Shown piece after piece: positions 1 through 7,297 of a stretch of 11,193 nucleotides of DNA. Position 1 is the first letter of the stretch, and every line of letters begins with the position of its first letter. Source of the stretch: Bacteroidota bacterium. Its GTDB lineage: Bacteria > Bacteroidota > Bacteroidia > Flavobacteriales_D > Sanyastnellaceae. The stretch is from the NCBI GenBank assembly GCA_027618855.1, contig JAQCID010000019.1, positions 1-11,193 on the forward strand, read 5' to 3'. The position numbers and the translations under genes are program-made. The notes beneath the pieces were generated by a model, which saw only the letters and a program-made list of their open reading frames with translations, ran no database searches and was not told where the DNA came from.

Positions 1-100
1 CTGCCGAAGCAACAACAGGACCGGCAAGACAACCTCTTCCTGCTTCGTCACAACCGGCCTCGATTCGATTTGGTTTGGCATAAGGAAGCAGCTTCCTCAT
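1..100 (-). CDS. rnhB: Ribonuclease HII, N-terminal fragment (runs off the left edge)
   Basis: RNase HII cuts the RNA strand of RNA-DNA hybrids and removes single misincorporated ribonucleotides from DNA in the cytoplasm. Only the first 33 codons lie in the window. They contain the family's N-terminal signature, AGCDEAGRGCLAGPVV, at residues 15-30. D18 and E19 are the first two metal-binding acidic residues, and G21-R22-G23 is the loop that recognises the ribonucleotide junction. The ATG at 98-100 overlaps the TGA of the upstream glycosyltransferase (97-99) as ATGA, so the two genes are probably co-transcribed and translationally coupled. The start sits about the usual distance before the DEAGRG motif. 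The remaining catalytic Asp residues would lie outside the window, so intactness cannot be judged. Confidence 0.93.
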   Translation of the reverse strand, partial: MRKLLPYAKPNRIEAGCDEAGRGCLAGPVVASA

Positions 101-1206
101 GCTTCACTTAACATTTCATCTAAGGCATTTGAAAACAGGTGCGCACTCCTCTCCCATGAGAATTCTGCAGCGCGCTTGATTCCTTGTTTAGATTTCTTCT
201 CACGCCAAATCTCGTCTTCATCAAGTCTCAGCAATGCCTCCGCGGCTCCTTTTGCATCTGTCGGACTTACCAACGCCGCCTCTGCACCCCCACATACTTC
301 AGGAATTGAGGTGGTATTGCTTGCAATTACAGGAACACCACACGCCATCGCTTCGACTATAGGGACTCCGAAACCTTCGAAAAAAGGGAGATAAAGAAGC
401 GCATCTGCTCCTGCGACAGCACGTACGAGTTCATCGTCGTTGAGACGCCCTACCCAATGCACGTTTTCCGTATCGAACATCTCGTGCTTCCACATTTCTG
501 CTCCTACAATTACAAGGTCTGAATTGCCTCCCAAACTGCGATAGACTTTGTGCGCATGAAGCATTCCGTGAATGTTCTTTCGCGGATGAATTGAACCTAC
601 AAATACATGGTATTTATTCCCCGAAGCAAACTTCCTTCTTGAAGCTTCGCGTTGTTCAGGACCTAAAGGTTTGAAAGAAGCATCAGGTGCGTTAGGGATG
701 ATTGAGATGGAATCCGCATCGATATGATAGGTTCGAGCAATATCTCCTCTGCTGAATTCAGAAACAGTGCATAATTTTGACGACTTCCTGGCATATTCAG
801 GGAAACGTGATCTGAAATGTCTTGCAAACCTGGGAGGAAGCCACTCTGGATGATGTTCGAAATTAATATCGTGAATCACATTGAGTTGAGCAACAGAACT
901 TCTCCTTGAAATATATCCATCAGTGGAGACAAAGGCATCCGCGCACCACTGTTTGAGCTTCCAAGTAATGGCATAATCAAACCACAAATCAAACAACCAA
1001 GGCCTCCTTGCTGGTGGCAATAAGCATACGGAAGTTGAATTGGGGCCATAGTCAAATTCTACAGGAGGTTTCCTATCAAAAATGAGAAGAAACGTATCAT
1101 TTGGCCTTGATTGAATGATTCTTTTATAGCACTGATGAGTAAAGCGTCCTGTGCCTTCAAGCTTACCTGGTATTAATAATCTAGCGTTTAACGCAATCCT
1201 TGCCAT
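97..1206 (-). CDS. GT4-type (group 1) glycosyltransferase
   Basis: A 369-residue retaining glycosyltransferase of the GT-B fold that probably transfers a sugar from a nucleotide-sugar donor to a lipid-linked or surface glycan at the inner face of the cytoplasmic membrane. The N-terminus (RIALNARLL, then EGTGRFT at 17-23) is the acceptor-side fold. The donor-side domain starts near residue 198 with HVFVGSIHPRKN (200-211), a glycine plus Arg/Lys phosphate-binding loop. The hallmark E-x7-E motif is present as EGFGVPIVE (E277 and E285), followed by ACGVPVIAS and IPEV. Length is typical and there is no membrane helix. The sugar cannot be told from sequence. It is transcribed away from a Wzz-like and a ligase-type gene, which suggests surface polysaccharide synthesis, and it runs into rnhB with a 4-nt overlap. 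A perfect -7 box ends only four bases before the ATG, so the mRNA may be leaderless. Confidence 0.92.
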   Translation of the reverse strand: MARIALNARLLIPGKLEGTGRFTHQCYKRIIQSRPNDTFLLIFDRKPPVEFDYGPNSTSVCLLPPARRPWLFDLWFDYAITWKLKQWCADAFVSTDGYISRRSSVAQLNVIHDINFEHHPEWLPPRFARHFRSRFPEYARKSSKLCTVSEFSRGDIARTYHIDADSISIIPNAPDASFKPLGPEQREASRRKFASGNKYHVFVGSIHPRKNIHGMLHAHKVYRSLGGNSDLVIVGAEMWKHEMFDTENVHWVGRLNDDELVRAVAGADALLYLPFFEGFGVPIVEAMACGVPVIASNTTSIPEVCGGAEAALVSPTDAKGAAEALLRLDEDEIWREKKSKQGIKRAAEFSWERSAHLFSNALDEMLSEA

Positions 1207-1210
1207 GTTC

Positions 1211-1218
1211 CAAAGTTA
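1211..1218 (-). promoter_or_regulatory. Bacteroidota-type -7 box for the glycosyltransferase gene
   Basis: Read on the minus strand this is TAACTTTG, a full match to the Bacteroidota TAnnTTTG element. Only GAAC separates it from the ATG at 1204-1206, so transcription would begin at or very near the start codon. A possible -33 TTG lies 23 bases upstream, at the long end of the usual spacing. The -7 match is direct observation; promoter activity is inferred. Confidence 0.5.
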
Positions 1219-1280
1219 GAAAACAAAGTGTGGCATAATTGCAACAACGATAAAGTTTAGTAGGAAGGGAATAACAAACG

Positions 1281-1288
1281 TAACTTTG
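1281..1288 (+). promoter_or_regulatory. Bacteroidota-type -7 box for the Wzz-like/ligase operon
   Basis: TAACTTTG is a full match to TAnnTTTG. A weak -33 candidate (TTTA at 1256-1259) lies 21 bases upstream. The box overlaps the alternative TTG start at 1286, so a transcript starting here would not include that codon. This supports the ATG at 1316 as the real start. The same 8-mer serves the divergent gene at 1211-1218. Confidence 0.5.
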
Positions 1289-1315
1289 CAACGTTCTATT
1301 TTCAAAATAACAGGT

Positions 1316-2338
1316 ATGACATCAATCAACGAAAACCGTGATTCATCGCGTTTAGACTCGACTCATTTGCTTCTATTTGTATACGATCGATTGAGGATTT
1401 TTATATTCGTAGGCATACTTGCTGTCATTATTTCGGCCGGAGTTTCATTGTTAATGGATGAAAAATTCGAGTCAAGCGTTATCATGTTTGCGACAACACA
1501 AAGTTCGATTGGTGAACAGTTTTTTGAAGAAAGCAAGCAAGGAGATCTATTGGCTTATGGAGAAACGGAGGACGCAGAACGCCTTTTACAACTCTTGAAT
1601 TCCAATCGTGTTCGATCTCAAATTATCGAAAACCACAACCTGAGTGAACACTACGATATCGACTTAAGTGAAACCGGATCTAGAACACTCCTTCAAAAAG
1701 AGTACGACAGCAATGTGGGAGCGGATTTAACCAGGTTTGGTTCTATCAGGATACACGTATTGGATACAGACCCAAATATTGCAAAGGACATTGCAAATGA
1801 CCTGGTTTACTTGGTCGATAGCCTTGCGAATTCGCTCAGAAATGACAGAGCTCAAAATGCGTTAATATTGGCTGAAAGTTCATACAACAATGCGGTTCTA
1901 GAAATTCAAGAAGCAGAAGATGGTCTGGGGAAACTTCACGCCCAAGGCATGTATGATTTCGAAGCACAAGTTGAAGGACTCACAGCAGAATATGGAAGAG
2001 CTGTGGCAGATAACAACATGAAAGGCGCAAGAATCATTCAGAACGATTTGGAACGGATTTCGAAGCTGGCAAACAAGTACAACAAGTTGACGAATTTCCT
2101 AGAACCGGCCTACGAACAACTCGCCACGCTTAAAAAGAGATACGACCTGATGAAGGTTGACGCCTCGACACAATTGCCATCTAGCTTGGTTGTCGATTAT
2201 GCCCAAGCAGCAGATAAGAAATCCTATCCAGTAAGATGGTTTATCGTCGTCGTGAGTGCAATATCTTCACTTGCGATGACACTGATCTTGTTACTCATTT
2301 TTGACAGCATCAAGGGGGCCGAAATTCGCAATAAGTGA
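1316..2338 (+). CDS. Wzz-type polysaccharide chain-length determinant (polysaccharide co-polymerase)
   Basis: A 340-residue inner-membrane protein with the polysaccharide co-polymerase layout. It has a short cytoplasmic N-terminus, TM1 at about 28-47, a large periplasmic part, and TM2 at about 307-329 preceded by KKSYPVRW (301-308), the proline-containing motif typical of Wzz/FepE/Etk N-terminal proteins. Residues about 178-285 are rich in charged heptad-like helix and probably form the periplasmic coiled coil. There is no C-terminal tyrosine kinase domain, so this is a Wzz-like rather than a Wzc-like protein. Such proteins set the length of O-antigen or exopolysaccharide chains together with a Wzy polymerase. 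The frame extends upstream to a TTG at 1286, but a -7 box overlaps that codon, so I chose the ATG at 1316. The stop overlaps the GTG start of the next gene (GTGA), indicating an operon. Confidence 0.85.
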   Translation: MTSINENRDSSRLDSTHLLLFVYDRLRIFIFVGILAVIISAGVSLLMDEKFESSVIMFATTQSSIGEQFFEESKQGDLLAYGETEDAERLLQLLNSNRVRSQIIENHNLSEHYDIDLSETGSRTLLQKEYDSNVGADLTRFGSIRIHVLDTDPNIAKDIANDLVYLVDSLANSLRNDRAQNALILAESSYNNAVLEIQEAEDGLGKLHAQGMYDFEAQVEGLTAEYGRAVADNNMKGARIIQNDLERISKLANKYNKLTNFLEPAYEQLATLKKRYDLMKVDASTQLPSSLVVDYAQAADKKSYPVRWFIVVVSAISSLAMTLILLLIFDSIKGAEIRNK

Positions 2339-3789
2339 ACTCTGGATTGACAGACAGAACTGCCCTGATTGGGGCTTCGATTTTCTCTGCATTGTTAGGC
2401 ATTGCTGTTTACTTTGACTTTATATGGTTCGCTGTATTGCCCTTCTTGATATTGTTGTCTTGGTGGGGAATGAAACGAATGGATTTATTCATCGGAGCAA
2501 TCTTAATCTCAGTCCCATTAAGTTTAAATCTACAGGAATTCAGTGACACTGCCCTGGGTTTATATATGCCGACTGAACCCTTGCTGTTTCTGGGATTGTT
2601 AATCTTTCTCTTTAGATCCTTAAAAGGATGGCCCGTTGACAAAAGACTCTTTACTCACCCTATATCCATCATCGTTAGTCTGATGATGTTGTGGATGGTA
2701 ATCACCACTTTGACGAGTTTTGACCCCATCGTATCTCTTAAGTTCACGATATCCAGAGCGTGGTTTGTTGCTGGGTTTTTCTTTTTTCTTGGACATATCA
2801 TGCTTCACAAACCCGAGTATCGTGAACGCATGGTCATGCTGATGATTTTTCCACTTTGTATCGTGATTGTCTACACACTGATCCGTCACTCTGAATTCGG
2901 TTTTGAAAAGCATGCAGGCCACTGGGTAATGAAACCTTTTTTTAAGGACCACACTTCATATGGCGCAGTGATGGCCATGTTTTTACCTCCTGCCATTGCA
3001 TTGTTGTCGAAACGCAACCGCCCCACATTAACGAAGGTGATGCTGGCCATTGCAACTGGGGTCATCGCGTTGGGGCTCATCTTTTCTTTTACGAGAGCTG
3101 CCTGGGTTTCACTTGTTGTCGTTGCTGCGATTTATGCTGCAATGAGATTCGGTTTTAAATTGAAGACGCTTGTAGGTATTGGAGTGATTATGCTCGCATT
3201 GGTTTGGACGAGTAAAGATTCAATCATCATAGAATTGCAACGCAACAAACAGGACTCATCAGACAATCTCACGGAACATGTGGAGTCTATATCTAACGTA
3301 TCAAGCGATGACTCGAACCTTGAAAGGTTAAATAGATGGAGTTGTGCCATCGCCTTATTTAAAGAACGACCGATCACAGGATGGGGACCGGGCACATACC
3401 AATTCGTGTACGCTCCGTTTCAAAAATCTGACCTCAAAACGATCATTAGCACAAACAATGCGGATGGCGGAAATGCGCACAGCGAATATCTAGGTCCGCT
3501 CGCAGAGCAAGGCGTTCTTGGGGCGCTCTTTATGATTTTATTGATTTGGTGGGCCTCAAAAATTGGGTTTCGCCTTTGGAGAAACATGAAGGATCTCGAT
3601 GACCGCAATCTAGCTGTCTCAGTTTATCTGGGTCTGATGAGCTACTTTATACATGGCGTGTTAAACAACTATCTAGACACAGACAAAGCAAATGCTCCCT
3701 TTTGGGGGTTTTTGGTGCTTTTAGTGGTTCTTGACATCGAACTGAAACAGGGGGGAGATTCCAGATTACTTAAATCTGCAACTCAATAA
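2335..3789 (+). CDS. O-antigen ligase / Wzy-type polymerase family membrane protein
   Basis: A 484-residue polytopic inner-membrane protein with about ten to twelve hydrophobic segments and one large hydrophilic loop at about 295-395, the topology of WaaL ligases and Wzy polymerases. SFTRAAWVSL (251-260) carries the conserved Arg of the Wzy_C domain. The loop has RPITGWGPGTY (345-355) and then NAHSEYLGPLAEQGVLG (380-396), which fits the WaaL pattern H-[NSQ]-x9-G-x2-[GTY] with H382. These residues act on undecaprenyl-pyrophosphate-linked glycan at the periplasmic face. The same motif occurs in some polymerases and protein O-glycosyltransferases, so ligase versus polymerase is undecided. The gene starts with GTG, overlapping the preceding stop by 4 nt, right after the Wzz-like gene, which would fit a polymerase. 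Its last 24 nt overlap the tail of the convergent phosphatase gene. Confidence 0.85.
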   Translation: MNSGLTDRTALIGASIFSALLGIAVYFDFIWFAVLPFLILLSWWGMKRMDLFIGAILISVPLSLNLQEFSDTALGLYMPTEPLLFLGLLIFLFRSLKGWPVDKRLFTHPISIIVSLMMLWMVITTLTSFDPIVSLKFTISRAWFVAGFFFFLGHIMLHKPEYRERMVMLMIFPLCIVIVYTLIRHSEFGFEKHAGHWVMKPFFKDHTSYGAVMAMFLPPAIALLSKRNRPTLTKVMLAIATGVIALGLIFSFTRAAWVSLVVVAAIYAAMRFGFKLKTLVGIGVIMLALVWTSKDSIIIELQRNKQDSSDNLTEHVESISNVSSDDSNLERLNRWSCAIALFKERPITGWGPGTYQFVYAPFQKSDLKTIISTNNADGGNAHSEYLGPLAEQGVLGALFMILLIWWASKIGFRLWRNMKDLDDRNLAVSVYLGLMSYFIHGVLNNYLDTDKANAPFWGFLVLLVVLDIELKQGGDSRLLKSATQ

Positions 3790-5013
3790 AGCCGTATCGT
3801 CTAAGAGTGGAGTTGCCCCTCGAAACTTTGACAACTCTTTGACCATCTCAACATGCATTTCATCCAAGGATGAGTTCATGTTATCTCTAGCCACTTTTTC
3901 CATTCGAGACATCCCAAAGGCAATTTCCTCCGCGTTTTCTTGTTCTACAAGACCATCTGTATAACAGATCAAAGAACTCCCTGGAAGGGCCGTCAATTCA
4001 CCAGACTCAATGGTAGGAAGACGATCAAACATACCCAAACCTACCGAACCGAGTTCCAAACAAGAGGAGACACCTTTCTCGTCTATCCAAAGAGGAGGAT
4101 TGTGGCCACAATTAACATACTTAATTAGTTTGGACGAACGGTGGAAGATGGCCGCAAAAAAAGTAATGTATTTTTCTCCTTGCGCACTCTCCATCACCCG
4201 CTCATTTAAGATCTTGACTTTCGAAATAAGATCACTGTCATCTCCCTGAAAGATTGCTTTTACATTTGCTTGGAAGTTTGACATAAGAAGCGCTGCACCT
4301 ATCCCCTTTCCACTTACATCTGCCATACAAATAACAATACACTCCGCTCCCAATTCGAAGCAATCGTAGTAATCACCCCCTATTTGATGGTGGGGTTGAT
4401 AATAACCGGAAACTTCAATTTGCGCATCTACTGGCCAAGATTTCGGCACGAGCATGGATTGCATCTCACCCGCGAGTTCTAATTCTCGTTTGATTCCTTC
4501 TTGCCTTAAATTCTCGTCTACAAGCTCTCTGTTTCTTAACGCCACAACTAAAATATTCGTCAGTGTCTGAAGGAAATTAAGGTGCTTCACTACGGGACTC
4601 ATCCCCCTGGCGTCTTCTTTCTCGTCACCGGCAAGAACGAAAGCGATTACCTCGTCGTTTTGGGATACAGGAACAACGACATCGAAGGCGTGATTATCTA
4701 ATCCATCACCTCTGGAAAAAGAAATACCCCCTGAATTTAGCTTTTCAAAAAAATGAGCTGGCTGCGTCTCTGGGACAAACCCTGACACTCCAGTCGAGAC
4801 AAGTAAACGCCAAAACGACCCACCTAAATCAAGGGCATAAAGGACAATCCTACTTATCCCCAAATATGTTTGAAGAGCGTTGCTATATTGATTAAGAAGC
4901 TCTATTTCGGACGATTGAGAGTTAATCGCGCGTGTAACTTCCAAGAGTGCGTTTAGCTTAAACTCTCTGAGTTCTAGCTTTTCAATGAGTCTTGATTCCC
5001 GAGATTTTGTCAT
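3766..5013 (-). CDS. GAF-SpoIIE (PP2C-type) serine phosphatase, RsbU-like
   Basis: A 415-residue soluble protein with two domains. Residues about 18-160 form a GAF-like sensory domain, beginning with the helix LNALLEVTRAINSQ (20-33). A linker helix at about 160-190 (RELELAGEMQSMLVP) is typical just before SpoIIE domains. The phosphatase domain covers about 195-415 with its metal-binding acidic motifs intact: GGDYYD (D214), ADVSGKG (D232), YTDGLVE (D353) and DDTAL (D405/D406). An active Mn/Mg-dependent Ser/Thr phosphatase is therefore expected. Family members dephosphorylate anti-sigma-factor antagonists in partner-switching modules, but no STAS or HPK-type anti-sigma gene is visible here, so the target is unknown. 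It lies 18 nt after efp on the same strand and is probably co-transcribed. No Shine-Dalgarno is seen; an A-rich leader precedes the ATG. Confidence 0.9.
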   Translation of the reverse strand: MTKSRESRLIEKLELREFKLNALLEVTRAINSQSSEIELLNQYSNALQTYLGISRIVLYALDLGGSFWRLLVSTGVSGFVPETQPAHFFEKLNSGGISFSRGDGLDNHAFDVVVPVSQNDEVIAFVLAGDEKEDARGMSPVVKHLNFLQTLTNILVVALRNRELVDENLRQEGIKRELELAGEMQSMLVPKSWPVDAQIEVSGYYQPHHQIGGDYYDCFELGAECIVICMADVSGKGIGAALLMSNFQANVKAIFQGDDSDLISKVKILNERVMESAQGEKYITFFAAIFHRSSKLIKYVNCGHNPPLWIDEKGVSSCLELGSVGLGMFDRLPTIESGELTALPGSSLICYTDGLVEQENAEEIAFGMSRMEKVARDNMNSSLDEMHVEMVKELSKFRGATPLLDDTALLSCRFK

Positions 5014-5031
5014 CTGATTTTTTTAGACGTA

Positions 5032-5598
5032 TTACTTCTTAACTCTCTCAGAATATTCCTTTTTCTTCGTATCCACCTTAATAAAATCTCCTGTATTAAT
5101 AAAGAGGGGCACTCTTATTTCAACACCTGTATCTACAATTGCGGGCTTCAGTGTGTTGGTGGCCGTATCTCCTTTAATTCCTGGCTCTGTATATGTAATC
5201 TCCACCTCAATAAACTGCGGGAGTTCACAAGAAATCACCCGTTCTTCCTCTGCGTAAAAAAGAACAAGACAATGCAGGCCATCTTTCAGAAATTCAGGGG
5301 TATTAATAAGATGTTTCTCAATGGATATCTGCTCGTAATTCTCGCAATTCATAAAATGAAAACCCATGTCATCATTATAAAGGTATTGATATTCACGTGT
5401 TTCTATCCGCACTGGGTCGATCTTAAAACCTGAATTGAAGGTGTGATCCACGACCCTGCCGGTCTCAATATTCTTTAATTTGGTCCGTACGAATGCGGGA
5501 CCCTTACCCGGCTTGACATGGAGGAATTCAACAATTTGCCACAATCCATTGTTGTGATTCAAACACATGCCATTTTTAATATCTGAAGTATTTGCCAT
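5032..5598 (-). CDS. efp: Elongation factor P
   Basis: EF-P enters the ribosome between the P and E sites and speeds peptide-bond formation at polyproline stretches. At 188 residues the protein has normal family length, with the KOW-like domain I (about 1-65) followed by two OB-fold domains. The tip loop is VKPGKGPAF (28-36), placing K32 at the position of the E. coli modified lysine (K34), so this is a lysine-type EF-P rather than the arginine type. The C-terminal signature VPLFINTGDFIKVDT is intact. No modification gene such as epmA/epmB is in the window. It lies 43 nt after the beta-barrel gene and 18 nt before the phosphatase. A weak promoter candidate, TTG, 20 nt, then TATCTTGC (5625-5632, minus), could drive efp separately; it matches only six of the eight -7 positions when the free ones are counted. 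Confidence 0.97.
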   Translation of the reverse strand: MANTSDIKNGMCLNHNNGLWQIVEFLHVKPGKGPAFVRTKLKNIETGRVVDHTFNSGFKIDPVRIETREYQYLYNDDMGFHFMNCENYEQISIEKHLINTPEFLKDGLHCLVLFYAEEERVISCELPQFIEVEITYTEPGIKGDTATNTLKPAIVDTGVEIRVPLFINTGDFIKVDTKKKEYSERVKK

Positions 5599-5641
5599 AG
5601 GTCAATTTGAATTCATATGAGTCTGCAAGATACATCTACCG

Positions 5642-7297
5642 TCACTTGCCTTCAAGTCGTATTGAGATTCGATGTGTTGAAGTTGTGTTTTCCCAAACAG
5701 ACCAAACCTTTTCAATTGAAAAGACCAACCTATCTGGCAGGATATCAAAGGAAACAATTGCCCGGGATGTTGGATCACCTACTGAAAACAATCTGTATCC
5801 TCGTGCTGTAGGAAGCAATTGGAACAATCTGCCTTCCATACCATCAACGCCATTCATTACAGCAACAGTAATTGATCTTCGACTTTTAACATCCACCCTG
5901 AATGCTCTGCCAAAACCAGGTAAACTGTCCCACGATTTATACAATTCAGCCGTCAATCTGAAAAGATCCACATCCCACCTCATTCGAGCACCTAATGTAA
6001 ATTCTCCCTCAATATTACAATCAATGCTTAGTCTAGATAAAACTTTACCTGCATTCACAATCGGATGATTCCAGCTCATTGTAGATCGAAGCGAAGCACC
6101 ACCATGATTCAATTCAGATTTAACAACAAATCGTTTGTTGTCAGGGCCTATAGAGAACCCGACGATTCCCTCCCATTGATTTACAGCGCTCGCCTTCACG
6201 CCCCAATTTGTGCCTGGATGAAGAAGACTCGTCTTGTCGATTGAAGAAAACAGAAAGAAATTTCTACTGGCTGTTAGAACTGCACGATTGTGCATGGTAA
6301 AATCACCTCTAAAGATCCCCACCTCCGTTTCAAAACTAAACGCATTTTTTTCCATCCGAAACACAGCCCCAAACAATCCAGTGAAAGTTGACCCCAAGGT
6401 TTGGCCTATTTCACCTAAAAAACCAATTTGGAACAGTTTATTCACTCGAAATGCTGAAAACCCAAATCGATTCACACGAATCACTGATCTATTGATTTCA
6501 TTTTGATCTCGATGGAGGCCTGTATCGAACCACGTAAATTCAGACAAGGAATTCTGAGTAAATGCTCTCTTCTGTGAATCCAATGAGGATGCAAACCACC
6601 ATAAACCCATGTTTTTCCGAACGGCAACCCCTCGTCTAAAAGGGGAGCCATCTCCTGAATATACGCCATCAAAACCTCTGCTGACCTGACCTAATCTATG
6701 GGGAGACCTCATGGATTGAAAGGGGTCATACCTGTTAATTGTTGCGCCTGAACCCCAATGAATGCGATGGTCACCTAAAATCCAGGTGACCCCTTGATTT
6801 CCTGTCCCTTGGATGTATCCTCCTACAAAATCTATCCCAACCTCACCTACATCTCGCTCAGCAACGAAGCCCCAATGACCTCCCTTCATACGCGCGACGC
6901 AACCCACATTAGAACCCACATATTCTTCCTCATTTGAATCTGCCTGCCCCACAACACTCCATTTTACTTGACTCCGTTGATGCCCGTACGTTTCTCCCGA
7001 CGCTTCTTCTTTTCCCCAATCACACCATGTTCTCCACTTTGTACTTTTTAATACTCTTTCGGAACATTCTGGTCTTAATCCAGAGATCGCCCAAACCTCT
7101 TCAGGCACCACAGGCCAACCATATTTTTCTATATGAACCCTGATTAGTTCAGCATCCGAGACCTCCATCCAACCTTCCTCTATGGCTGGTATGAGTAGCT
7201 TATTGATGGCCACAAGAGACTGAGACAACAGGGCATTGTGGAACAATCCACTTACAAAGGACAACAAGAAAATAAATGTCAACTTTTTTCTTACCAC
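5642..7297 (-). CDS. ComEA-like helix-hairpin-helix protein with predicted outer-membrane beta-barrel
   Basis: A 551-residue exported protein of uncertain role. It begins with a signal peptide (hydrophobic core about 6-24, cleavage near 25-27). Residues about 36-84 resemble the degenerate helix-hairpin-helix segment of Bacteroidota ComEA-like proteins (YGWPVVPEEVWAISGL, 59-74). The rest is strand-rich and follows the same family's barrel pattern as I know it: GFVAERDVGE (143-152), GDHRIHWGSG (175-184) and a SRGFDGVY segment. I recognise this by eye; it was not aligned. About 20 Trp residues are present. The start is taken as GTG at 7297 because GGAGG sits five bases upstream; the ATG at 7309 lacks a ribosome site and adds four residues. 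The start overlaps the preceding gene's stop by 7 nt, suggesting coupling. Despite the ComEA resemblance, neither DNA binding nor competence is shown. Confidence 0.65.
   Translation of the reverse strand: MVRKKLTFIFLLSFVSGLFHNALLSQSLVAINKLLIPAIEEGWMEVSDAELIRVHIEKYGWPVVPEEVWAISGLRPECSERVLKSTKWRTWCDWGKEEASGETYGHQRSQVKWSVVGQADSNEEEYVGSNVGCVARMKGGHWGFVAERDVGEVGIDFVGGYIQGTGNQGVTWILGDHRIHWGSGATINRYDPFQSMRSPHRLGQVSRGFDGVYSGDGSPFRRGVAVRKNMGLWWFASSLDSQKRAFTQNSLSEFTWFDTGLHRDQNEINRSVIRVNRFGFSAFRVNKLFQIGFLGEIGQTLGSTFTGLFGAVFRMEKNAFSFETEVGIFRGDFTMHNRAVLTASRNFFLFSSIDKTSLLHPGTNWGVKASAVNQWEGIVGFSIGPDNKRFVVKSELNHGGASLRSTMSWNHPIVNAGKVLSRLSIDCNIEGEFTLGARMRWDVDLFRLTAELYKSWDSLPGFGRAFRVDVKSRRSITVAVMNGVDGMEGRLFQLLPTARGYRLFSVGDPTSRAIVSFDILPDRLVFSIEKVWSVWENTTSTHRISIRLEGK

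Noticed and set aside
1286..1315. TTG start for the Wzz-like protein giving 350 residues
   Set aside because: The TTG overlaps a full-match -7 box, so the codon would precede the transcript start; the ATG at 1316 gives a normal N-terminus.
5607..6068. Plus-strand 153-codon open frame opposite the beta-barrel gene
   Set aside because: No recognisable domain, and it lies antisense to the 3' part of a gene with signal peptide and family motifs; it is a shadow.
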